Below are positions 42,137 to 49,397 of a stretch of DNA of 64,000 bases, piece by piece. The notes beneath the pieces are model-generated. The model was not told where the DNA came from. It saw only the letters and a program-made list of their open reading frames with translations, and searched no databases. Each line of letters opens with the position of its first letter. The stretch's first letter is position 1. The position numbers and the translations under genes were made by a program. Source of the stretch: Flavobacteriales bacterium (GTDB lineage Bacteria > Bacteroidota > Bacteroidia > Flavobacteriales_F > PHOS-HE28); assembly GCA_016712535.1 (NCBI GenBank), contig JADJQW010000002.1, positions 62,001 through 126,000 on the forward strand. Reading direction: 5' to 3'.

Positions 42137-42592
42137 ATGGGATTTGAGCTTGGTCCGGAATGGGCAACGGCCGGTTTGGCGGGATTGTTCATGGCCAGCT
42201 TCCTGGCGGCCACGGTGCTCCCCTTCAGCTCCGAGCTGGTGCTGCTGGCCATGCTGGCCGGGCCTTGGAGCAGCATCGGTTTATGGGCCGTGGCGAGCGC
42301 CGGCAACACGCTCGGCGGCATGAGCAGCTACGGGCTCGGGCGCTTGGGCGACCTCGATCGCATGGCCCGGTGGCTGCGCGCTGATCCCGCCAAAGCGCTT
42401 CTCTGGCAGCAGCGAACAGCGCGCTACGGTGCATGGGCGGCCCTGCTCTGCTGGCTGCCGGTGATCGGCGACCCGATCGCCATCGCACTCGGGTTGGGGC
42501 GGGCGAGACCTCTGCCCACGGCGGTCCTCATGCTCATCGGCAAGGCGGCGCGTTATGCCGTGGTGATCGCAGCAGCCAAGGGATTAGGTTGA
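42137..42592 (+). CDS. YqaA/DedA-like inner-membrane protein
   Basis: 151 aa with four or five membrane segments (GLAGLFMASFLAATVLPF, ELVLLAMLAGPWSSIGLWAVAS, AALLCWLPVIGDPIAIALGLG). FLAATVLPFSSELVL and GNTLGGMSSYGLGR are the family motifs of the short YqaA branch of the DedA/VTT superfamily, thought to move lipids across the inner membrane. It diverges from the barrel gene; their starts are 70 nt apart. Confidence 0.82.
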   Translation: MGFELGPEWATAGLAGLFMASFLAATVLPFSSELVLLAMLAGPWSSIGLWAVASAGNTLGGMSSYGLGRLGDLDRMARWLRADPAKALLWQQRTARYGAWAALLCWLPVIGDPIAIALGLGRARPLPTAVLMLIGKAARYAVVIAAAKGLG

Positions 42593-42602
42593 GGCCTTGA
42601 TC

Positions 42603-42610
42603 TATTTTGC
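42603..42610 (+). promoter_or_regulatory. Putative -7 box of the ATP-grasp gene
   Basis: TATTTTGC, 88 nt upstream of the ATG at 42699. Confidence 0.35.
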
Positions 42611-42698
42611 TGCACGATCGCCTCAAGCTGATCCGTAGATTAGAATTGCCCGGCAACTCCCACCTTTACCCGGACCACGAGCGCAACCAAGCACACGA

Positions 42699-44333
42699 AT
42701 GGCAAAGAAGAGTTCCAAGGCCAGGCCCGCTTCCAGGACCGGGGCCCTCACCAAACGGTCTTTCACCGGCTGGGTCGCAGGCCAGGAAGCCACCAAGCGC
42801 ACCACCAAGGCCCGTCAAGGCGGAAGCGCGCGCAGAACGAAGCCCGCTCCGCCCGCCAATCTCCTCAAGGGCATCAGCGACATCCGCCGCTTCTTCTACC
42901 GCAACGAGGTGCCCATCTACTTCATCAGCGCAACCAACTTCAACCTGCTGGGCGCCGACGAATGGATCAAGGGCTTCAAGTTCATCACCTACATCGATTG
43001 CTTCGATGGGCTGCATCCGAACCTGATGAGCCCAAAGACCGAGGAGCCGCACGAGGAATTCCAGAGCATCGAGGACATCAATAACTACCTGCTCACGCAC
43101 AGCGAGGTGCGCGACTACATCGAGAGCCGGCGGATGAGCAACAGGAGCGCTGGCAAGGCCCTCTTCCTCATGTTCGATGAGAAGACCGAGGCGCTCGCGA
43201 AGAAGGCCGGGCTCGAGGTGATCTTCCCGCCCGCCAAGCTCCGCAGCTGGCTGGACAACAAGGTGAACACCAACCGCGTGGCCGAGAAGGCCGGCGTGCC
43301 CTGCGTGCCCTACGTGCTCAGTCCGGTGAAGCATTATGAGCACTTGCTGTCGGTGGCCCAGAAAGGCAAGCTCGGCAATGACCTCGTGGTGCAGACCCCC
43401 TATGGCGACAGCGGCCACACCACCTTCTTCATCAAGACCAAGGCCGACTACGACAAGTACGCGAAGGAGATCGAAGCGGAGAAGGAATGCAAGATCATGA
43501 AGCGCATCAACTGCCGGGGCGCGGCCATGGAGGCCTGCGTCACCCGGCATGGCACCATCGTTGCGCCGCTGATGACGGAACTCGTGGGCTTCAAGGAGCT
43601 CACCCCATACAAGGGCGGCTGGTGCGGCAACGAGATCTTCAGCGACACCTTCACGCCGGAGATCCGCGCCAAGGCGCGTCGTTATGCGCGCAAGTTCGGC
43701 GACCAGCTCCTGAAGGAAGGCTATAAAGGCTACTTCGAGCTCGACTTCCTCATCGACACCGACAACGGCGAGATCTACCTCGGCGAGCTGAACCCGCGCG
43801 TGACCGGCGCGAGCTCCATCACCAACCACGCGGTCTTCGCGCTGAGCGATGCGCCGCTGCATCTCTTCCACACGCTGGAATGGATGGACGTGCCGTACGA
43901 GCTGAACGTGAATACGCTGAACCGCCGCTGGGCCAAGCCGGAGAACATCGACACCTGGGGACAGATGGTGATCAAGTACACCACCGACGATGTGCAGCGC
44001 GTGACCGAAGCCCCCCGCAGCGGCATCTGGCGCATGCGCGAGGATGGCAGCATCTACTTCTGGCGCATGGACACCCACCGCCGGTACGTGGAGAAGGACA
44101 ACGAGGCCTTCTTCTTGCGCATTACGCGCCCCGGCGACTGGTTCTACGAAGGCGCCGACATGGGCATCCTAGTGATGCGCGGCCGCATGATGACCGATGA
44201 CTTCCAACTCACCGAACGCAGCAAGAAGTGGCTGGCGGCGATACGCAGGCAGTTCAAGAGCGTGGCGCCGGGGGCATCAGGTGCGAACGGGCACGAGCAT
44301 CTGCTGGAGATCGGCGGGTTCAAGATGATGTGA
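42699..44333 (+). CDS. ATP-grasp enzyme (biotin carboxylase-like)
   Basis: 544 aa. The first 55 residues are basic and low-complexity (KKSSKARPASRTGALTKR), unusual for a metabolic enzyme. The core is an ATP-grasp fold: FFYRNEVPIYFISATNFNLL (pre-grasp), NDLVVQTPYGDSGHTTFFI (ATP loop), EKECKIMKRINCRGAAMEA, and the metal-binding end GYFELDFLIDTDNGEIYLGELNPRVTGASSIT with Glu-x-Asn. There is no carboxyltransferase or biotin domain, so the common label biotin carboxylase is probably only fold-level; it could join an amino group to a carboxylate. It comes directly before a C45 Ntn-hydrolase and an aldehyde dehydrogenase on the same strand. Confidence 0.75.
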   Translation: MAKKSSKARPASRTGALTKRSFTGWVAGQEATKRTTKARQGGSARRTKPAPPANLLKGISDIRRFFYRNEVPIYFISATNFNLLGADEWIKGFKFITYIDCFDGLHPNLMSPKTEEPHEEFQSIEDINNYLLTHSEVRDYIESRRMSNRSAGKALFLMFDEKTEALAKKAGLEVIFPPAKLRSWLDNKVNTNRVAEKAGVPCVPYVLSPVKHYEHLLSVAQKGKLGNDLVVQTPYGDSGHTTFFIKTKADYDKYAKEIEAEKECKIMKRINCRGAAMEACVTRHGTIVAPLMTELVGFKELTPYKGGWCGNEIFSDTFTPEIRAKARRYARKFGDQLLKEGYKGYFELDFLIDTDNGEIYLGELNPRVTGASSITNHAVFALSDAPLHLFHTLEWMDVPYELNVNTLNRRWAKPENIDTWGQMVIKYTTDDVQRVTEAPRSGIWRMREDGSIYFWRMDTHRRYVEKDNEAFFLRITRPGDWFYEGADMGILVMRGRMMTDDFQLTERSKKWLAAIRRQFKSVAPGASGANGHEHLLEIGGFKMM

Positions 44334-44339
44334 GGAAAA

Positions 44340-44411
44340 TGGTGAATCGCGAATGGTCATTGGTGAATGGGCCTGAGCCCGCTATTCGCCATTCACCACC
44401 GCCCATTCACC
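44340..44411. repeat. Nested inverted repeats between the ATP-grasp and C45 genes
   Basis: GGTGAATGGGC (44362) pairs perfectly with GCCCATTCACC (44401), and tggtgaatcgcgaat (44340) pairs with attcgccattcacca (44384) in 14 of 15 positions. The word GAATGGT/ACCATTC recurs. It could be an interspersed element or an attenuator within the operon. Confidence 0.6.
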
Positions 44412-44430
44412 TCGACGAATTGTGAGCTAG

Positions 44431-45423
44431 ATGTACGTCCACCTGAAGTTGGTGAAAGAGCCCTGGCCCAGCGAGCGCTGGCAGACCTTCTTCGACCGCG
44501 CGTGGCCATTATTCAGGATCTGGTACGAGAGCGAGGGCCTCGACGCGCGACCGGATCTTGTCACGTGCCGCAGCCTGCTGGAGCTGCACATGCCGGAGCT
44601 GATCCCGGTGTACAACACGCTCTGTCGCCTGGCGAAGAACGACGACGTGGCCAGCCGCTTCCTCACCATGTGGTGCCCGCCGCCGTACATGGCCGGCTGC
44701 TCACAGGTGGCATGGACCAAGGGATCGCCCACGCTGATCCGCAACTACGACTTCGATCCGCGCTACTTCGATGGGCGACTGCGCTACACCGAGTACGTGA
44801 AGCCGGTGATCGGCATCCAGGACAGCGCGTGGGGCTTACTCGACGGCATGAACGCGGACGGCCTTGCGCTCTCGCTCGCTTTCGGTGGCAGGAAGGTGTG
44901 GGGCACGGGCTTCGGCATTCCGCTGGTGATCCGCTACGTGCTGGAAACGTGCAGCACCACCGACGAGGCCTGTGAGGTGCTCAAGCGCATCCCCGTCCAC
45001 ATGGGCTACAACGTGACGGTTGTGGACAAGAGCGGCAAATACGCCACGGTGTACATGAACCATGATCGTCCGGCGCAGGTGATCTATCAGGCCGTGGCCT
45101 GCAACCACCAGCATCAAGTGGAGTGGGACGAGTACGCGGCCTTCACCCACACCATCGAGCGGAAGCATCATCTGGAGCACAGCATCGCGCAACCCAAGCT
45201 CACGCACGCGGCGCTCATCAAGCAGTTTCTCAAGCCCCCCCTGTACAGCCAACAATACCTCCGCGGCTTCGGCACGCTCTATACGGCAGCCTACGACCTG
45301 GATAAGGGCCGTGTGCAGATCATATGGCCAGAGAAGCAGGTGGAAGCGAGCTTCAAGAAGTTCGAGGAGCAGGAGGTCCAGGTGGTGCTGCTGAAGCCGG
45401 TGGGCAGGTACTTGGCGAAGTGA
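44431..45423 (+). CDS. C45 family Ntn-hydrolase (acyl-CoA:6-APA acyltransferase-like)
   Basis: 330 aa. The nucleophile region MAGCSQVAW (Cys90) and LIRNYDFDPRYF match the C45 peptidase/penicillin acyltransferase group, followed by GLLDGMNADGLALSLAFGGR and GFGIPLVIRYVLE, which build the Ntn fold. This class cleaves or exchanges amide-bonded acyl groups. The stretch before Cys90 would be removed if it self-processes; MAG/CS is the likely cut. No signal peptide is seen, so it acts in the cytoplasm. It lies 97 nt after the ATP-grasp gene and 18 nt before the aldehyde dehydrogenase. Confidence 0.8.
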   Translation: MYVHLKLVKEPWPSERWQTFFDRAWPLFRIWYESEGLDARPDLVTCRSLLELHMPELIPVYNTLCRLAKNDDVASRFLTMWCPPPYMAGCSQVAWTKGSPTLIRNYDFDPRYFDGRLRYTEYVKPVIGIQDSAWGLLDGMNADGLALSLAFGGRKVWGTGFGIPLVIRYVLETCSTTDEACEVLKRIPVHMGYNVTVVDKSGKYATVYMNHDRPAQVIYQAVACNHQHQVEWDEYAAFTHTIERKHHLEHSIAQPKLTHAALIKQFLKPPLYSQQYLRGFGTLYTAAYDLDKGRVQIIWPEKQVEASFKKFEEQEVQVVLLKPVGRYLAK

Positions 45424-45429
45424 AGCCGG

Positions 45430-45437
45430 TACCTTTG
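45430..45437 (+). promoter_or_regulatory. Putative -7 box of the aldehyde dehydrogenase gene, leaderless layout
   Basis: TACCTTTG, an exact TAnnTTTG match, 4 nt before the ATG at 45442 and just after the C45 stop. It suggests the dehydrogenase can also be transcribed separately. Confidence 0.5.
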
Positions 45438-45441
45438 GCGC

Positions 45442-46890
45442 ATGCCAAGCGTTGCCACCGACTCCCTTTACACACCGGCGAACCTGATCAACGGCCATCG
45501 TTCTTTCGAGGGCGATGGCACCTTCAACACCGTCGTTGACAAGTACCACGGCACCGCGTTGGCCAAGCTGCCGAATGCCACGGAGGCGCAGATGGAAGAG
45601 GCGATCGCCGCTGCGTACGCGAGTCGTGAAGCGCTGAAGAGGATGAGCGCCGGTGAGCGCAGCGCAAAGCTCGAAGCGCTGGCTGCGTTGATCGCGAAGC
45701 ACGAAGAGGAGATCGCGCAGTTGATGGTGAATGAGGCGGGCAAGCCCATCGGTGCGGCTCGCATCGAAGTCGCTCGGACCATCACTACGGTGCGCACGGC
45801 CGCTGCTGAGGCATTGCGCTTCTGGGGCGAGGTCACGCCCATGGACTTCGGCGCGGGCGCAGGCAAGACGGCCTTCACCAAGCGTTTCCCCATAGGCGTC
45901 ATCGCCGCGATCACCCCCTTCAACTTCCCGCTGAACCTGGTGCTGCATAAAGTGGCACCCGCCATGGCCGTGGGTTGTCCGGTGGTGCTCAAGCCTTCGC
46001 CGCAATCGCCGCTGTGCTCGCTGGTGCTGGGCAAGTTCATGGAGGAGATCGGCTGGCCGAAGGGCGCGTTCCATGTGCTGATGTGCGGCGTGCCTGTAGC
46101 CGAGAAGCTCGTGAAGGACGAACGCGTGGCCATGCTCAGCTTCACCGGCAGTGACAAGGTGGGCTGGCACTTGAAGAACATCTGCGGCAAGAAGAAGCTC
46201 GCGCTGGAACTTGGCGGTAATGCAGCGGTGATCATCGACGAAGGCGTTGACCTTGCCGCCGCCGCGAAGACCGTGGCCATCGGCGCGAACGTTTATGCGG
46301 GCCAGACCTGCATCAGCACGCAGCGCATCTACGCGGTGAAGAGCGTCTTCGTCCAGTTCCGCGACCTGCTCGTGAAGGAATACGCCGCATTGAAGTCGGG
46401 CGACCCGGGCGATGCAAGCGTGACCGTAGGCCCCATCATCGACAAAGGGCACTTCGAGCGCATCGGCTCTTGGGTGGATGAAGCGATGAAGGGCGGCGCA
46501 CGATTGCTCGCAGGAGGGAAGGCCTCCGACGCTGACCGCAACGTGTATGCCCCCACCTTGCTCACCGGAACCAGGAACAACATGAAGGTGAGCTGCGCTG
46601 AGGTCTTCGGGCCGGTGGCCGTGATCGAGGAAGTGGCGGACTTCAGCGCGGCCATTGCGGCCGTGAACGATTCAACCTACGGCCTGCAGGCGGGCGTGTT
46701 CACCGACTCGGTGGCCCATATGAAGCTGGCGCACGAAGAGCTGGAGGTGGGCGGCATCATCATCGGCAACGTGCCGGGCTTCCGGATCGACAGCATGCCC
46801 TACGGCGGCATCAAGGACAGCGGGCTGGGGCGTGAGGGAGTGAAGTACGCGATGGAGGAGATGAGCGAGCCAAGGTTGCTGGTGTACTAG
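45442..46890 (+). CDS. NAD(P)-dependent aldehyde dehydrogenase
   Basis: 482 aa, typical length. Conserved blocks are PFNFPLNLVLHKVAPAMAVG, VVLKPSPQSPL, SFTGSDKVGW (cofactor loop), LELGGNAAVI with the general-base Glu, and the catalytic Cys290 in AGQTCISTQRI; the C-terminus has PYGGIKDSGLGREGVKYAMEEM. It oxidises an aldehyde to a carboxylate; the substrate is unknown. The group looks closest to succinate-semialdehyde or glyceraldehyde-type enzymes. It could make or process the substrate of the two upstream enzymes. It converges with the LytTR regulator 1 nt away. Confidence 0.88.
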   Translation: MPSVATDSLYTPANLINGHRSFEGDGTFNTVVDKYHGTALAKLPNATEAQMEEAIAAAYASREALKRMSAGERSAKLEALAALIAKHEEEIAQLMVNEAGKPIGAARIEVARTITTVRTAAAEALRFWGEVTPMDFGAGAGKTAFTKRFPIGVIAAITPFNFPLNLVLHKVAPAMAVGCPVVLKPSPQSPLCSLVLGKFMEEIGWPKGAFHVLMCGVPVAEKLVKDERVAMLSFTGSDKVGWHLKNICGKKKLALELGGNAAVIIDEGVDLAAAAKTVAIGANVYAGQTCISTQRIYAVKSVFVQFRDLLVKEYAALKSGDPGDASVTVGPIIDKGHFERIGSWVDEAMKGGARLLAGGKASDADRNVYAPTLLTGTRNNMKVSCAEVFGPVAVIEEVADFSAAIAAVNDSTYGLQAGVFTDSVAHMKLAHEELEVGGIIIGNVPGFRIDSMPYGGIKDSGLGREGVKYAMEEMSEPRLLVY

Positions 46891-46891
46891 T

Positions 46892-47593
46892 TCAACGCCC
46901 GACCCACGCTGCCCGAACAGCCTCCTTGTGCGTGCGGCCCAGCGGTAAACGTTCGCCCTCAATCAGCACTTCCTTCTCCGAAAGCGCTGTGATCCTTCGG
47001 GCATCCACCAGATAGCTCCTATGGATGCGCACGAAATGCGCTGAGGCGATGCGCTCTTCCATGCTGTTGAGCGTAGCCGAGAGCGCGTAACGCTGCCCAT
47101 CGGCATGGATCACCACGTAGTTGTCGTCCGCCTCCAAGTAGCGGATGTCGTCGATGCGCACCTTCACCAGCCTGCCCTTGTCGCGCACGAGCAGGTGACC
47201 CTTGGCCGTACCGAAGCCGATGCGCGCCAATGCGATGGTGATCTGCGCGCGCAAGTCGGCGGCCTCGAAGGGCTTGATCACGAATCCTTCGGGTTTGGTG
47301 GCCTTCACGCGCTCCAAGGTGGCCGGGTCGGCATGCGAAGTGATGAAGAGGAAAGGAATGCGCAATCGATGCGTGAGCTCCTTGGCCACTTCGATACCGT
47401 CAGGATCGCCGTGCAACCGTATGTCGAGCAGCGCGAGATCGGGCTGCTCTTGCTGAGCCAAGGCGATCGCCGTTGTGCCATTATGCGTCACTCCCACCAC
47501 ATCATGCCCCATCTCCTCCAGCATCGCCTGCATATCCGCCGCGATCAGCGGCTCATCCTCAACGACTAGCAATCGCGCGCGCTGCATGCTCAT
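46892..47593 (-). CDS. LytTR-family response regulator
   Basis: 233 aa. The receiver domain (RLLVVEDEPLIAADM, phospho-acceptor Asp in LALLDIRLHGDPDG, Lys in VIKPFE) is joined to a LytTR DNA-binding domain at about residues 130-230 (IDDIRYLEADDNYVVIHADG, FVRIHRSYLVDARRI). It is paired with the histidine kinase directly upstream: the ATG overlaps the kinase stop by 4 nt, so they form a two-component pair. Targets are unknown; the secreted proteins next to it are possible clients by position only. Confidence 0.9.
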   Translation of the reverse strand: MSMQRARLLVVEDEPLIAADMQAMLEEMGHDVVGVTHNGTTAIALAQQEQPDLALLDIRLHGDPDGIEVAKELTHRLRIPFLFITSHADPATLERVKATKPEGFVIKPFEAADLRAQITIALARIGFGTAKGHLLVRDKGRLVKVRIDDIRYLEADDNYVVIHADGQRYALSATLNSMEERIASAHFVRIHRSYLVDARRITALSEKEVLIEGERLPLGRTHKEAVRAAWVGR

Positions 47594-49380
47594 ACAGTGA
47601 TCTTGAATTCGCGTATAGTCATGCGCACAGCGGTCCCCGGTGAGCCATTCATGTCGTAGGTCGCGTTCAGCCGTGTGGCGAAGTTCTTCAGCAATTGCAG
47701 ACCGAAGCCCTCGTGATCCGTCTTCTCAGGATGCCCCACACCATCGTCTCGCACCTCCAGAAGGAGCTCCTTGCCTGATTGCCGCAGTGCCACGGTGATG
47801 CGGCCCGCGCGACCTTCAGGAAAGGCATGCTTCATGGCGTTCACCAGCAGTTCGTTCAAGATGAGTCCGATGGGTACTGCGGTATCCACGTCCAGGCGCA
47901 TCTCATCCACCTGAGGGTCGATGCGGATGCGGTCCTCCCTGATCCCATGGCTCTCGATCAGGCCTTGGATCAGCTTCTGCACATAGGGCCTCATGGCGAT
48001 CCCGTGCGGATCGTCGGCACGATAAAGGTCCTGATGGATAAGGGCCATGCTGCGCACGCGATCCTGGCTCTCGCGAACGGCATCGCGCGCGGCCGGGTCG
48101 TTGATGCGCCGCCCCTGCATGCGCAGCAGGCTGCCCACCAGTTGCAGGTTGTTCTTCACGCGATGGTGCAGCTCGCGCAACAGAAGGTCCTTCTCGCCGA
48201 TCGCGCCTTCGAGCTCCCGATTCTTCATGCCCAAGGCTTCCGTGAGCGCTTTGCGCAGACGGTACGCGCGCAGCAGGAGCAATCCGGCAATGGCCATGAT
48301 CAGCGCTGCGGCACCGGCGATCCCTGCCAGGAGCGTGCGTTGCTCCACCTCTGAGCGCTGCTGCGCGATCTCCGTATCCTTTCGCGCGCTCTCGAAACGC
48401 TCCTGTGCATCGGCCACGGCTTGCTGCTGCTCGGCACGGTACAGCGTATCGCGCCAAGCCAGGTGTTCCTGTAGCAGATTGAAAGCGAGTGCATGGTCGT
48501 TCATCGCATGCGCAGCATCGGCTTGGGCGCGCAGCGCATCGGCCAGCGAGGCGGTCAGGTTCGCACTGCGGGCGATCTCGGTCGCGATACGCAATTGCTC
48601 TGCTGCCTCGACGGGCCGTCCTGCGGCCAGGAGCGCATGGCCCAAGCCGATGTGCATGCCGCAGCGGACCGGGGCGTCGCCTGATGGACCCATTGATGCT
48701 AAAGCCTCCCGGTAGAGCGGAATGGCGGCTTGATGGTCGCCGCGCATCGCGCGCAATTGCGCCAGCTCGAATCGCGCGATGGATCCATGTGCGCCGCCAA
48801 CACCCGTGAGCAAATCGATGGATCGGCTCAAGCAGGCCTCGGCGCTATCGAGCTGCCCGGAATCGCGGTAGGCCTTGCCGAGTTCCTGCATCATGCCCGC
48901 TTGCCACAGCGGCTGCCCCGTTCTCGCATAACCATCGGCAGCGATCCGGTAGTGCTCCACCGCCTTGCCGTAGCGCTTCAGTGCAGCATGCGCGTTGGCC
49001 ACGCTGCTATGGATGATCAAGGTCGCACTGTGATCACCGGCCTGCTCATAAAGGTCGATCGCCGAGAGGTAGTGCTCCAGCGCGCGGTCGTGGCGGCCCA
49101 TGATCGTGAGCGGCATGCCTACCGCATTCTCAGCCTGCGCGCGGACCAGCGGCAACCGGCCTCCTGCCAGGCCCCGCATGGCTTCCGCATGGAAGAGGGC
49201 GCTATCCGGCGCTCGTCGCAAATGCGCACGGAACAGCGAGAGGTGCGCTTCATAACGCATGCTGTCATCTGCGGCGCTTGCCAGCACGTCGCGCAAGGAA
49301 TCGAGCTCCGGCTGCGCGATCAGGTGCGCCGCCGAGAGGGCCATTGCGCAGGTCGAAAGGAGCGATCGCTTCATCAGCAT
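47590..49380 (-). CDS. TPR-containing HisKA_2-type sensor histidine kinase
   Basis: 596 aa from ATG at 49380 (ATG at 49374 also possible; the frame opens at GTG 49398). Signal peptide (MKRSLLSTCAMALSAAHLIA), then about seven TPR units (RYGKAVEHYRIAADGYARTG, HQAAIPLYREALASMG) in the periplasm. A coiled segment and one membrane helix (LLAGIAGAAALIMAIAGLLLL) lead to the cytoplasmic kinase. The H-box is LLRELHHRVKNNLQLVGSLLR, the HisKA_2 kind, followed by an ATPase domain with LNELLVNAMKHAFPEG and VRDDGVGHPE. Forms an operon with the LytTR regulator. Confidence 0.9.
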   Translation of the reverse strand: MLMKRSLLSTCAMALSAAHLIAQPELDSLRDVLASAADDSMRYEAHLSLFRAHLRRAPDSALFHAEAMRGLAGGRLPLVRAQAENAVGMPLTIMGRHDRALEHYLSAIDLYEQAGDHSATLIIHSSVANAHAALKRYGKAVEHYRIAADGYARTGQPLWQAGMMQELGKAYRDSGQLDSAEACLSRSIDLLTGVGGAHGSIARFELAQLRAMRGDHQAAIPLYREALASMGPSGDAPVRCGMHIGLGHALLAAGRPVEAAEQLRIATEIARSANLTASLADALRAQADAAHAMNDHALAFNLLQEHLAWRDTLYRAEQQQAVADAQERFESARKDTEIAQQRSEVEQRTLLAGIAGAAALIMAIAGLLLLRAYRLRKALTEALGMKNRELEGAIGEKDLLLRELHHRVKNNLQLVGSLLRMQGRRINDPAARDAVRESQDRVRSMALIHQDLYRADDPHGIAMRPYVQKLIQGLIESHGIREDRIRIDPQVDEMRLDVDTAVPIGLILNELLVNAMKHAFPEGRAGRITVALRQSGKELLLEVRDDGVGHPEKTDHEGFGLQLLKNFATRLNATYDMNGSPGTAVRMTIREFKITV

Positions 49381-49397
49381 AGCGCTAAGGAACTGCA

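Noticed and set aside
44334..44430. tRNA or riboswitch in the gap with inverted repeats
   Set aside because: No cloverleaf, no TpsiC-like loop and no known riboswitch core could be seen.
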